DNA of 64,000 bases from Candidatus Eiseniibacteriota bacterium (lineage in GTDB: Bacteria; Orphanbacterota; Orphanbacteria; Orphanbacterales; Orphanbacteraceae). The DNA lies in the NCBI GenBank assembly GCA_024276995.1, contig JAJRWB010000021.1:34417-98416 (forward strand), read 5' to 3'. Positions 36,945 through 45,926 of this stretch are shown here, in pieces. How positions within the stretch are numbered: the stretch's first letter is position 1; every line of letters begins with the position of its first letter. A program made the position numbers and the translations under genes. The notes beneath the pieces were generated by a model that did no database searches, was not told where the DNA came from, and saw only the letters and a list, made by a program, of their open reading frames with translations.

Positions 36945-39602
36945 GTGAAAACCGGTCTCCCACACCGTTGGTTTTCGGCGATTCTTGCTGCTTTCTTCGC
37001 GCTCCCCGCCCTCGTTCCCGCCGAGGCCGTCGCCGCGGTCACTTTCGACGACACATCCGACCCTATAGTCCTGTCCACATCGACATACGAAATCGGCTTC
37101 TCCGCAGATGACGGCGCGATCACGTTCATTCGCGACCTCGTCACAGGCATGGATGTTTCCGCCGGCAACAGTCTCGGCGATCTCTGGCGGGTGAAGTTCC
37201 GCGCGTCGGGTCTCCTTAGGAGCGCCACATTCGGCGCCGCCACGGCGAGTCGGCTGTTCACCTATTCCTGGGACGGGGCGCAAAACCGCCTGACACTCGA
37301 CTACGCCTTCAACGAGTCGGGAAAGGTCCTCGGTCTGACCGTACTCGTCGACGCGGCCGACGGGAACACTCTCGATCTGTCGGTGAGTATCGACAATCAG
37401 TACGGCGACGTGATCGACATCGTCTATGTGCCCACCGAGCTGTCGTTCGATATGAACCAGGTCGATCAGTTCTACTTCCCTTATTATGAAGGGGTCGCTT
37501 TCCAGAGGGGCTTTTTCCAGGAACTGCGCAGCACCTTCCAGCCGTACCAGCACATTTTCGCCGATTTCGGCGCCCTCGAATCGACGGCGGGAAATCTGGC
37601 GCTTTACGCGATGCCCGACACGGTTTTCCACGCCGCCACGATCGGACTCGGGTACAGCAGTTGGAACGGTGGGATGAGCGTCTACCATCACATGTTCCAG
37701 ACGTACATCGATGACGGCGCACTGTGGAGCGCGCCGATGCTTCGCATGGTGATCGGAAAGACGATCGACCAGACGATGGCGCTCTTCCGGAGCGACAAGG
37801 GATGGGACGACTCGCCAAGCCTGCAGGATCGTGTCGGCACCCTCTTCGAGCCGCTCTCGAACAGTTTTCTCGTGAAGCTCGACGTGCAGCATGTGAACGA
37901 TTGGGGTTGGGCGAGCGCCGGACAGTCGGCGTTCAGCTGGGTGGACAGCGTCTCGGCCCTCCTTCCGAACACCGCGCTTCTTCACCTCGTCTCCTTCTGG
38001 CCGGTGGGATTCGACAACTACTATCCCGATTACCTCCCGCCGAACACGGCGTACGGAACGCAAGGCGAGTTCCTGTCGATCCTCACGAACGCGAAGGCGC
38101 GGGGCCAGCTCGTCATGCCGTACACGAACCCGACGTGGTGGGACGAGAACTCGCCCACCATGCTCTCCCTCGGAACCGGCATCGCGGCGGACAATCTCCA
38201 GGGGAATCCCCTCTACGAGTGTTACGGGGCGAATTGCGGCTACGTGGTCAGTCCGTCCGACCCGGCGGTGCAGCAGCGCCAAGTGCAGACGGTCCAGGAT
38301 TTCACGACCGCCTATCCCGTCGATCTCCTCTTCGAGGACCAGGTGGCGGACCGGCCATGGACGTACGATACGAACCCGGCGGCGGCCGACTACGTTTCAT
38401 ACACCGATGCGCTCGTCGACAATGTGAAGAACCGATGTCAGGCGATCCCGCTCGCCACCGAAGGGATGCTCGACGTCCTCGTCGGTTCGGAAACCGGCTT
38501 CTTCGATTCGGTGATGCTCGACAAGAAAGCGGGATGGGTGTCGGCCTGGGGGGACAACAACTGGGTGGTCTACCCGATCACCATGCTTGCCGCCCACGAC
38601 AAGGCGGTCTTTCACCAGCACAACCTCGCCGTGGAAGTGATGACCGACAACAAGGAGATGCTCACCTACAATCTCTCGTACGGATTCGGACTCAATTTCG
38701 ATCTCACCGACCAGGGGGGAATGCTCGCCAGCGACTGGATCGGCATCGACGCCGCGTTCCAGAGGAGCGTGGCGGCGCGCTTCACCGGGCGGAAGATGAC
38801 GAGTTTCGAGTATCTCGACGGGGCGAAGAAGGTTTCGCGCTCGTGGTTCGAGGATCTGGAGGTCGTGGGGAATCACGACGCCGTGAATTCGTACGGCTAT
38901 CTCGACCATACCCTCGTGCCGCAGGGACTTTACGCCGCCACCGTCGACGGCCGGATGATCGCCGGCGTGTTCAGCCGGTTCAACGGTCTCGCCCTCCCCG
39001 GCGAGCACTACCTGATCCAGGAGAAGATGGGAGCCTCATCCTACAGGATCGAACAGCCGTCCGGCCCCGATGCGACGATCCGCTTCCACCGCCCTTCCTG
39101 GTGGAGCCTGAAGAACCGTATCCGCGTGCAGGGGATCACCGAAAGTGGAGCGATCGTCGATGTCACCTCGCTGCCGACCACAACGATCCAGGCAAACAGC
39201 ATCGACTTCCTCTGGCAGAGGGACCAGGGGGGTGAGAAGGTGTCGTACTATCAACTCCGGTACCTGAGGAAACAAGGGGGCGATGACTTCCAGACCGGCG
39301 TGACCGCCTCCGATCCGGCGCCCGCGACGAGGCTTTTCGTCGGCGCGTCGCCGAACCCGTTCAACCCGATGACGACGATCCGTTTCGGGCTCCCCGAGGC
39401 GGCGGATATTTCGCTCGACGTATTCGATGCCTCCGGTCGCCTGGTGAAGCATCTCGCCCGCGGTGCGTACGGCGCCGGGAGCTACGAGGTTACCTGGAAC
39501 GGCACCGACGATGCCGGGCGGCAAGCCGCCTCGGGGATCTACTTCACCCGTCTCACCGCCGGTACGCGCCGCACCACCGGAAGGGTCGTCCTCGTAAGAT
39601 AG
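36945..39602 (+). CDS. Large secreted putative glycoside hydrolase (DUF6259-like) with sorting module
   Basis: 885 residues from GTG 36945 (SD GGAGGAAA). Sec signal at ~1-31. An N-terminal beta-sandwich (~35-300: DPIVLSTSTYEIGFSADDGA) is followed by a region of barrel-like character (~310-620) with acidic candidates such as DLLFEDQVADRPW and LATEGMLDVLVGSE. This layout fits the DUF6259 group of putative glycosidases, related to endo-alpha-N-acetylgalactosaminidase-like clans. A beta domain and the FlgD-like sorting module (SPNPFNPMTTIRFGLP ... NGTDDAGRQAASGIYFTRL) end the protein. The substrate and catalytic residues are not proven. TAG stop. Confidence 0.7.
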   Translation: MKTGLPHRWFSAILAAFFALPALVPAEAVAAVTFDDTSDPIVLSTSTYEIGFSADDGAITFIRDLVTGMDVSAGNSLGDLWRVKFRASGLLRSATFGAATASRLFTYSWDGAQNRLTLDYAFNESGKVLGLTVLVDAADGNTLDLSVSIDNQYGDVIDIVYVPTELSFDMNQVDQFYFPYYEGVAFQRGFFQELRSTFQPYQHIFADFGALESTAGNLALYAMPDTVFHAATIGLGYSSWNGGMSVYHHMFQTYIDDGALWSAPMLRMVIGKTIDQTMALFRSDKGWDDSPSLQDRVGTLFEPLSNSFLVKLDVQHVNDWGWASAGQSAFSWVDSVSALLPNTALLHLVSFWPVGFDNYYPDYLPPNTAYGTQGEFLSILTNAKARGQLVMPYTNPTWWDENSPTMLSLGTGIAADNLQGNPLYECYGANCGYVVSPSDPAVQQRQVQTVQDFTTAYPVDLLFEDQVADRPWTYDTNPAAADYVSYTDALVDNVKNRCQAIPLATEGMLDVLVGSETGFFDSVMLDKKAGWVSAWGDNNWVVYPITMLAAHDKAVFHQHNLAVEVMTDNKEMLTYNLSYGFGLNFDLTDQGGMLASDWIGIDAAFQRSVAARFTGRKMTSFEYLDGAKKVSRSWFEDLEVVGNHDAVNSYGYLDHTLVPQGLYAATVDGRMIAGVFSRFNGLALPGEHYLIQEKMGASSYRIEQPSGPDATIRFHRPSWWSLKNRIRVQGITESGAIVDVTSLPTTTIQANSIDFLWQRDQGGEKVSYYQLRYLRKQGGDDFQTGVTASDPAPATRLFVGASPNPFNPMTTIRFGLPEAADISLDVFDASGRLVKHLARGAYGAGSYEVTWNGTDDAGRQAASGIYFTRLTAGTRRTTGRVVLVR

Positions 39603-40156
39603 CGCCCCGGCACGAAGGTGACTGCGCACCTGCTGAACAGTCTGCTCCATGTTGGATCCGCGCGGCGGGTCGATCTATCTCCTTCCCGACCGGGAAGGCG
39701 CTTGTCGTTCCCCCGATCTGTGCGATTCGAATCGATTCGGGACAATTCCGGCGATGGTACGATCTGGGCGAAACGGGCATGGAAGATGCCATACTCCATG
39801 GCAGGCGGTCGAACAGCGGAGGCGGCACGAAAGAGGGAAAGGGCACCCGCCGCCGGCGCGAAGACCGCAATGGAAGGGACGCTTCGGTGGTCGGGTGGTG
39901 ATGTGGGCGGATTCGCCCCGGGTTGTGATGGCCGTCTTCCCTTCCGGCTTCTCGTGGTGGTGTGGTGGCGGGCGGACGCGGATGTCCGCAATGGGAAACA
40001 TGAAGAGCCCGGCGAGGCGAAAAGTGATGCGCCCTCGCCGGGCCTTCGTGTCTGTGAACCGGCACCCGCGACGTTTCCCGCGTAACGCTCCCGTAACAGC
40101 GGCTCCATACAATGTGAAGCGAACAGTCGATCCCCGTGATCTTGGAGGAGAGGCGA
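39603..40156. other. Intergenic region of 554 nt
   Basis: No convincing coding region on either strand. Contains a long hairpin (40007-40043) and, near its right end, TACAAT at 40108-40113, a possible -10 for the small gene at 40157. Nothing else is seen. Confidence 0.5.
40007..40043. terminator. Long GC-rich hairpin
   Basis: A perfect 11-bp stem (GCCCGGCGAGG with CCTCGCCGGGC) encloses a 15-nt loop. There is no U-tract; it probably acts as a terminator or processing signal. Confidence 0.4.
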
Positions 40157-40354
40157 TTGTCGACGTTTATCATCCGGCTCCTGTCCGATCCCGCCGAGGA
40201 GGTCAAGGGGAAGGTTCGCCATGTGCCGAGCGGGGAAGAGACGGCGTTCTCCAGCGCTTCGGAGCTCCTCTCTTTCTTCCAGAGCATGAGTGGTGTGGGG
40301 AGCGGGCTCGCCGCAGGAGCGGACGACGCCGCCACCCGGACGGAGACGGAGTGA
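40157..40354 (+). CDS. Small conserved protein (65 residues)
   Basis: A TTG start at 40157 follows the strong SD GGAGGAGAGG. The protein begins MSTFIIRLLSDPAEEVKGKV and continues RHVPSGEETAFSSASELLSF. This pattern (F-I-R-L ... G-x-V-x-H-V-x-S-G-E-x-x-x-F-x-S-x-x-E-L-L-x-F) is a small widespread domain of unknown function, often beside cytochrome or surface genes in uncultured phyla. The C-terminal 20 residues are low complexity. It lies upstream of the first multihaem cytochrome. Confidence 0.6.
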   Translation: MSTFIIRLLSDPAEEVKGKVRHVPSGEETAFSSASELLSFFQSMSGVGSGLAAGADDAATRTETE

Positions 40355-40406
40355 TAGGGCCGTCCGGCGTCCCTCTCTTCTTTCCTTGTGCGAAGCCCCC
40401 GGATCG

Positions 40407-40429
40407 CATAACCTGTTAACAGGGTTATG
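40407..40429. promoter_or_regulatory. Near-perfect 23-nt palindrome, putative operator
   Basis: CATAACC (40407-40413) and GGTTATG (40423-40429) flank TGTTAACA. Removing one G makes a perfect 22-bp palindrome. It lies 108 nt before the first multihaem cytochrome gene and is AT-richer than its surroundings, consistent with a dimeric repressor or activator site. Confidence 0.4.
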
Positions 40430-40536
40430 CCCCTGTGATCGCCGCGGCTTCAGGGCTCGTCGCGACACGCCGAAACATTGAAAGACAAGCCCCGGCAAGG
40501 CAAGAATGCGCGCGCAGCGCCAGAGCAGGAGATGAA

Positions 40537-41805
40537 ATGCGAAGCGGGATACTGACTATCTTGCTCGTTCCGGCGGCTCTCTGCCTCGTCCCCCCGGCCG
40601 TATCCGCTCAGGACGACGCCGGATGCATGAAGGCCGACTGTCACGCCGACCTGGGAGCGAAGAAGTGGGTTCACGGCCCCGTGGGGGCCGGAATCTGCAC
40701 TGTCTGCCACAACCCGGTGGAGAACAAGGACCACGAATTCGTCCTGGCGGCGGAAAAAGAAGAACTCTGTTTCGCCTGCCACGAGGCGAAGCGGGACATG
40801 ATGCTCGAAGAGAACGTGCACACACCTGTGGCGCAGGGGAATTGCGTCGGGTGCCACGATCCCCACACGAGCGATTTCCGTTTCACCCTGAAAGGGGAAG
40901 CGGCGGACCTCTGCTTCAACTGCCACGACAAGGCGGCGTTCTCGAAGAACACGGTGCACGGTCCTGTGGCGGCGGGCGACTGCAACGCATGCCACAATCC
41001 CCATGCATCGCCCAACGAGAAGCAGCTCGTCTCGCCGCAGGAGAAGCTGTGCTACCGGTGTCACGAGGAGAAGAAGGGGATCCCGCAGAAGCGCCACCCC
41101 CACAAGCCGGTGGCCGAGAAGTGCACGAACTGTCACAGTCCGCATTCGAACGATGTTGCGTTCCTGCTCCCGCAGTCGATGCCCGACCTTTGTTTCGGCT
41201 GCCACGCCGATATCGCCGAGCACAAGAACGCTTCGCATCCCCACGCTCCATTCCAGGCGGGTGAATGCACCGACTGTCACGAGATACACGGCTCCGATTT
41301 CCCGAAACTCTTCACCGTCGCCCCGACGGAACTCTGTTTCCAGTGTCACGACGAGATGCAGGAGTTCGTGGAGTCGAAGAAGTATCCCCACGGTCCGGTG
41401 AAGGACGGAGACTGCAACGCCTGTCACGATCCCCACGGCAGCGAGAATCACAGGATTCTCCGAAAGTATTTCCCCGAGGAGTTCTACACCTCCTTCGCGC
41501 CGGAAAAATACGCGATCTGTTTCGAGTGCCATAACGAGCAGATCGTGCAGGACGCCGCGACGACGACGCTCACCGACTTTCGTGACGGCGATAGGAACCT
41601 GCACTATCTTCATGTGCACAAGAAGGTGAAGGGAAGGAGCTGTCGTGCCTGCCACCAGGTCCACGCTTCGAACCAGGAGAAGCACATCCGCGAGTCGGTC
41701 CCCTTCGGCACGATCAACTGGGAGCTGCCGGTGAAATACACGAAAACCGAGAACGGCGGAAGTTGTCGCGTCGGCTGTCACGCGCCGAAAGAGTATCGTC
41801 GGTGA
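40537..41805 (+). CDS. Multihaem c-type cytochrome (about 15 haem motifs)
   Basis: 422 residues, ATG with SD GGAG, Sec signal at 1-24. Thirteen CXXCH motifs, plus one CX4CH at the start of the mature protein (CMKADCH) and one CX3CH at the end (CRVGCH). Motifs alternate in the doubled-CXXCH style with DPH/NPH triplets (e.g. CVGCHDPH, CNACHNPH) that supply distal His ligands. It is periplasmic or cell-surface. TGA overlaps the GTG of the next gene, so it is the first gene of a five-gene run that ends with a second large cytochrome. The likely role is electron storage or transfer across the periplasm. Confidence 0.92.
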   Translation: MRSGILTILLVPAALCLVPPAVSAQDDAGCMKADCHADLGAKKWVHGPVGAGICTVCHNPVENKDHEFVLAAEKEELCFACHEAKRDMMLEENVHTPVAQGNCVGCHDPHTSDFRFTLKGEAADLCFNCHDKAAFSKNTVHGPVAAGDCNACHNPHASPNEKQLVSPQEKLCYRCHEEKKGIPQKRHPHKPVAEKCTNCHSPHSNDVAFLLPQSMPDLCFGCHADIAEHKNASHPHAPFQAGECTDCHEIHGSDFPKLFTVAPTELCFQCHDEMQEFVESKKYPHGPVKDGDCNACHDPHGSENHRILRKYFPEEFYTSFAPEKYAICFECHNEQIVQDAATTTLTDFRDGDRNLHYLHVHKKVKGRSCRACHQVHASNQEKHIRESVPFGTINWELPVKYTKTENGGSCRVGCHAPKEYRR

Positions 41806-42344
41806 GACGACGACGTTTCGCCGCCGCCTTTTTCCTGTTCTCCATCCTCCTTCCGGCGGCGGCGCTGCCGCTGCGCTCCCCGGCGGCGGAAAAGACCGCC
41901 GACCGGCGTGAAGTGATCCGCCGTGGACGGCTGATGCTGAAAGAGGCGGTTCGCCAGATCCGTTCCGGCGAACTCGACTCCGCGTCGACGAATCTCGAAA
42001 GCATTCTTGCCGAGGATCCGAAGAACGCGGATGCCTTCTACCATGCCGCCCGCGTGCTCGTCCGCCGCGGCGACACGACCGCCGCCGTCGCCCGTCTCGA
42101 GGACGGGGTCCGCGCGGCGCCCCTTTCGAGCCGTTTGAAGCTCTTTCTCGCCCGGCTCAGGATCGCCGCGGGCGATCTCGACGGCGCCGGCGAGCTGGTC
42201 GGCAAGGTCCTCGCCATCAAGCCCCGCGAGGCGGAGGCGCTTTACCTGAAAGGGTGGATCCTCGTCGAGCGGGGGGACACCGCCGGCGCGGCCGACGCGT
42301 GGCACGAGGCGCTCCGATTCACCCTTGAAAGGGGGGGGGCGTGA
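41802..42344 (+). CDS. Exported TPR protein
   Basis: 180 residues from GTG 41802, overlapping the cytochrome stop. Signal peptide (FFLFSILLPAAALPL). Three to four TPR-like helical pairs follow (ESILAEDPKNADAFYHAARV, AIKPREAEALYLKGWILVER). It overlaps the next gene by 4 nt (GTGA). It is probably a periplasmic scaffold or assembly factor for the neighbouring cytochromes. Confidence 0.7.
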   Translation: MRRRRFAAAFFLFSILLPAAALPLRSPAAEKTADRREVIRRGRLMLKEAVRQIRSGELDSASTNLESILAEDPKNADAFYHAARVLVRRGDTTAAVARLEDGVRAAPLSSRLKLFLARLRIAAGDLDGAGELVGKVLAIKPREAEALYLKGWILVERGDTAGAADAWHEALRFTLERGGA

Positions 42345-43462
42345 GGGCGGCGATCCACTTCCTCGTGAAGCGCCGGCCCGCCCTCGGCGCCGCGATTCTG
42401 CTCTTCCTCCTTTCGCCCTCGGCGCCCGCCGCGTTCAAGTATCTCCAAGTGGGGATGCAGGCGCCTCCCGTGGAGGGTGTCGATCTCGTGACGGGGGAGA
42501 AGATCTCCGCCGATCGATCGGGGGAGGAGGGGATCTTGGTGATCACCTTCTGGGCGACCTGGTCGAAGCGTTCCATCGAGATACTCGCCGACCTGAAGGA
42601 GATGGCGGAGAAATATGAAGCCCTCCCGTTCCGGGTGATCGCCATCAACGTGGACAGCCAGCACGTATCGGAGATGACCCGGGCGGCGGTTCGCGACAAG
42701 GTGGTCGAACTCGGCCTTCCCTTCCCCGTGATCATCGACGACGGCCTCGAGATCTTCTATCGTTTCGGCGTGATCGCCGTTCCCTCCACGGCGTTGATCG
42801 ACGGTTCGGGCGTTCTTCTCTACGACCCGTCCGGCTATTCCTACGCCATTCGCGACAGGCTCGTCGATTCCACCGAGGTTTTTCTCGGTATCCGGGAGAG
42901 GGCCGTGGAGAAGACGATCCTGGTGGGCTACGAGCCCGACCCGACGGCGAACCGCTACTATCACCTCGCGCTCCAGATGCTGAACCAGCGATTGTACGAG
43001 CGTGCCCTGGCGAATCTCGACAGCGCGATCGAGTCGGACAGCCTTTTCTCGGCGCCGCATAACCTGCGGGGACAGATCTTCCTCGACTTGGCCCGCGGCG
43101 ACGAAGCGCTCGTCGAGTTCGAAACGGCGGTGCGGCTCGATACGCTCTCCGTGGCGGCGCTCGCCGGGTGGGGTCGGGCTCTCTACCGTGCCGGTGATCT
43201 CGAAGGGGCGCGGGGCAAGCTGGAAGCGGCGCTCGCCGTGGATGAGTGGTACACGCCGGCACTCCTCGATCTCGCCCGGTGCCTCGCCGCGGAGGAACGG
43301 GCCGACGAAGCGCTTGCGAAGCTCGAAACCGCCGCGGAACTCGCCCCCGGCGATCCGATGGTCTACTACCGCGCCGGCGAGGTCCACGCCGCCGCTGGCC
43401 GTGAAACCGAGGCGCTCGACCAGTACCGCCACGCGCTCGAACTCCTCTTTCCTGCCCCCTGA
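42341..43462 (+). CDS. TlpA-like redoxin domain lacking the CXXC cysteines, fused to TPRs
   Basis: 373 residues, GTG start overlapping the previous stop, signal peptide ending near APAAF. A thioredoxin/TlpA-like fold spans ~35-175: VITFWATWSKRSIEILADLK and later FGVIAVPSTALIDGSG (cis-Pro loop kept). The catalytic WCxxC is WSKRS, so both cysteines are absent and it cannot do dithiol redox chemistry. Residues ~200-370 hold four to five TPRs. It is probably a structural or chaperone component for apocytochrome handling. The cysteine loss is directly visible; the role is inference. Confidence 0.75.
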   Translation: MRAAIHFLVKRRPALGAAILLFLLSPSAPAAFKYLQVGMQAPPVEGVDLVTGEKISADRSGEEGILVITFWATWSKRSIEILADLKEMAEKYEALPFRVIAINVDSQHVSEMTRAAVRDKVVELGLPFPVIIDDGLEIFYRFGVIAVPSTALIDGSGVLLYDPSGYSYAIRDRLVDSTEVFLGIRERAVEKTILVGYEPDPTANRYYHLALQMLNQRLYERALANLDSAIESDSLFSAPHNLRGQIFLDLARGDEALVEFETAVRLDTLSVAALAGWGRALYRAGDLEGARGKLEAALAVDEWYTPALLDLARCLAAEERADEALAKLETAAELAPGDPMVYYRAGEVHAAAGRETEALDQYRHALELLFPAP

Positions 43463-43525
43463 GTCGCGCCGAAGTTGCCCCGGCACCGTCAATCGGTTAC
43501 CTTGGCCGGCGAGGAGGAAGAACGA

Positions 43526-44341
43526 GTGGAGTTGAAACCGAATCGGGTGATTCTCCTGGCCGCAGCGGCACTGCTCGTCGCGCCGTCGATTGCGGGCGGA
43601 TTCGACGAGTTCCACGGCGCCGTGGCGGTCCATTCCCCCGACTACGATTCTCTCTTCGCCCTCGCCGTTCCCCTCGATGAATCCGCGGAGGGACGCGCCC
43701 TCGTCGACCGGTGCCTCGCCCGCTACGGCGGCGTGGAGAAGCTGGAGGCCCTCGGCGCTTTCCGGCTCGCCTACCGGGCGAAAACATTCCTGGCACGGGA
43801 CTCTCTCGACGTGATCCGATCGTTCGCCTCCGGTAGGCGCCACTCGATTCACAGGAAAAGCGCGACGGCGAACAAGAGAAGGGTCCTGAACCGGTCGGAC
43901 GCCTGGTTCGACGACGGCGACACGCTCATCGTTCTCGACGACGGACGTTACAAGGCGGAGCTTTTCAGTTACCTCACCCTTGCCATGCCGCTCGCCATAA
44001 CCACCGAGCGGTTCGACTCGATCCGCTACGGCACGCGCGACGGCGATCCGGTCGGCTACATCTACATGACGAAGAACGATTCCCTGATGATCGTGACGGG
44101 GATCGATCCGGCCGATTCGCTGATCAAGTCGTCGGAAGGGGTGATACGGCAGGGGGAGAAGGGTTTCACCTTCATCAACCGCTTCTCGGACCATGAGGAA
44201 CACGGCGGCTACTGGTTCCCGGGGAAGAGGGTGAACATCTCCCTCGGTCTGGAAGTCTCCCGGTCGGTCCTCTCGTCCGTCGAGATCGCCCCCGCTTTCG
44301 CCGAAGACGAGTTTCAGCCTCGCCGGGAGGGGAAGCGATGA
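43526..44341 (+). CDS. Exported protein of unknown function, possibly LolA-like fold
   Basis: 271 residues from GTG 43526 (SD GGAGGAAG). Signal peptide (VILLAAAALLVAPSIAGG). A helix with LVDRCLARYGGVEKLEALG precedes a mainly beta region (FRLAYRAKTFL, KRVLNRSDAWFDDGDTLIVL, GYIYMTKNDSLMIVTG, YWFPGKRVNISLGLEV). This helix-then-antiparallel-sheet pattern is similar to LolA/LppX-like periplasmic proteins. ATGA overlap with the following cytochrome gene. Confidence 0.55.
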   Translation: MELKPNRVILLAAAALLVAPSIAGGFDEFHGAVAVHSPDYDSLFALAVPLDESAEGRALVDRCLARYGGVEKLEALGAFRLAYRAKTFLARDSLDVIRSFASGRRHSIHRKSATANKRRVLNRSDAWFDDGDTLIVLDDGRYKAELFSYLTLAMPLAITTERFDSIRYGTRDGDPVGYIYMTKNDSLMIVTGIDPADSLIKSSEGVIRQGEKGFTFINRFSDHEEHGGYWFPGKRVNISLGLEVSRSVLSSVEIAPAFAEDEFQPRREGKR

Positions 44342-45648
44342 TTCACGGCCGGCGGAGACGGTCCGGCGGGGCATGGTTGGTTCCCCTGGCGGCGCTTCTC
44401 GCGGCGATCTTTCTCGCGTCGCCGGACCGGGCGGCGGCGGATTCGGACGAGGAGGAGGGAGAGAAGAGCTGTCTCGAATGTCACGAGAAGTTTCGGGAGA
44501 GGCTCGCCGGCGAGTTCGATCATGAACCGTTCGAGAAGGGGGAGTGCTACGCGTGTCACCGGTTCCACGGCTTTCGGAACCGCGTGGAGCTGAAGGCGCC
44601 GATCATCGATCTGTGCACCGAGTGTCACGCCGACGTGGCCGAAATGCCCCGCGAGGAGATGCACGAGCCCTTGCTCGAGGACGAAAGCTGCACTCTCTGT
44701 CACGAGATGCACAGCGCCGACAACGCCGAGCTGCTGATCCGCCCGGGCGGAGCCGTCTGCCTCGAATGCCACGACGGGCCGGAAGAGGTCGGCGCCGTTG
44801 TGCACGAGCCTTTCGCGAAGCTCCGGTGCGTCGGTTGCCATGAGCCCCACGGATCGGAATTCGAATCGAATCTCCAGATGCCGGCGGGCTATCTCTGCCT
44901 TTCGTGCCATCCCGGCATCCTTCCCGACGACTCTCCCATGGAGATGCACACAGCCGACGGCGAGAAATCGTGCGAGAACTGTCATTCCCCCCATGGGTCG
45001 GAGACGCCCCGGTTGTTGAAAAACGATATCGTTTCACTCTGCACAGGCTGCCACCGGGAGAAGAGGCTCGGCGAAAGCCTTTCCGAGTACCATTCCGCGA
45101 TTACCGAAGGGAGATGCACCGCCTGTCACGACCCGCACGCGAAACCGGGCGAATCGCTCCTTGCGAAGGAGCCGCCCGACCTGTGCTTCGATTGCCACGG
45201 GGAGATCGAAAAGAGACTCGCCCTCGAGTTTCCCCACGCCGCGGCGGACGACGACTGCCTCAACTGCCACGATCCCCACGGGCGAATCGCGCCCGGCGAA
45301 GAACCGGCGCTCTGTGGCGAGTGTCATGATGTAGGGGAGAAGGAATTCCTCGCCTCCCACGGAGGAAGAGAGCCGTCGCGGTGTGTCATCTGCCATGATC
45401 CTCATGGTTCTACCGACGAGAGGATGCTCCTCGAGGTGCTCCACCCACCTTTCGAGGCGGGGGAATGCGGCGAATGCCATCGCGCCGGAGCGCCGAAATC
45501 GGTCCTCCGGAGAGTCGCCCTCTGCCTCGAGTGCCACGACGCCCCGGAGAAGATCGGCGCCCATTCCGACCGGGAGACGGCCGGTCGAGTCTGTGTCGAC
45601 TGTCACTCGCCCCACGCGGCAGGGAACAGGGCGCTCATTTCCGGCTAA
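44338..45648 (+). CDS. Multihaem c-type cytochrome (17 CXXCH)
   Basis: 436 residues from ATG 44338, overlapping the preceding stop. Sec signal (LAALLAAIFLASPDRAAA). Seventeen CXXCH motifs, all of canonical spacing, many in the form CxxCHDPHG/CxxCHSPHG typical of doubled-CXXCH multihaem proteins. There is no membrane helix beyond the signal, so it is periplasmic or secreted. It ends the five-gene run 40537-45648 with TAA and is followed by an AT-rich regulatory region. Confidence 0.93.
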   Translation: MIHGRRRRSGGAWLVPLAALLAAIFLASPDRAAADSDEEEGEKSCLECHEKFRERLAGEFDHEPFEKGECYACHRFHGFRNRVELKAPIIDLCTECHADVAEMPREEMHEPLLEDESCTLCHEMHSADNAELLIRPGGAVCLECHDGPEEVGAVVHEPFAKLRCVGCHEPHGSEFESNLQMPAGYLCLSCHPGILPDDSPMEMHTADGEKSCENCHSPHGSETPRLLKNDIVSLCTGCHREKRLGESLSEYHSAITEGRCTACHDPHAKPGESLLAKEPPDLCFDCHGEIEKRLALEFPHAAADDDCLNCHDPHGRIAPGEEPALCGECHDVGEKEFLASHGGREPSRCVICHDPHGSTDERMLLEVLHPPFEAGECGECHRAGAPKSVLRRVALCLECHDAPEKIGAHSDRETAGRVCVDCHSPHAAGNRALISG

Positions 45649-45926
45649 TTTGTTGTAATTCAATACAATACGGGATTTGGACGGCGTAAGGGTCTCCCCG
45701 CCCTTCGATCAAGGCTGTAACTGGTTAGGCCGCCGTTGATTAAGAAATTTTAATTGATTAGAGGGTCGTTTTTTCCAGAAAATCATAGCGCCGCAGCCTG
45801 GAATCCGGTAAAATCTACATGTAGCGAAAGGCTGCGAATCCGCCCGGTCGCGGCCGACGTCCGGAAACTCTAATGCGAAGGAAGGCTCCCGGCATGGCCA
45901 GCTCTTTTCACTGCAAAGGTTCGGTA
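45649..45926 (+). promoter_or_regulatory. AT-rich regulatory region before the NHL/cytochrome cluster
   Basis: An AT-rich island in an otherwise GC-rich window. It contains TTGTA-N6-TACAA, a direct repeat TTGATTA at 45736-45742 and 45754-45760 (18-nt period), TAAAAT at 45809-45814 as a possible -10, and right behind it the perfect palindrome CTACATGTAG (45815-45824). These probably form the promoter and operator of the cluster that starts at 45927. Binding factors are unknown. Confidence 0.45.

Noticed and set aside
39603-40156. Several short open frames in the intergenic region
   Set aside because: All are low-complexity Arg/Pro-rich frames without SD or family resemblance.
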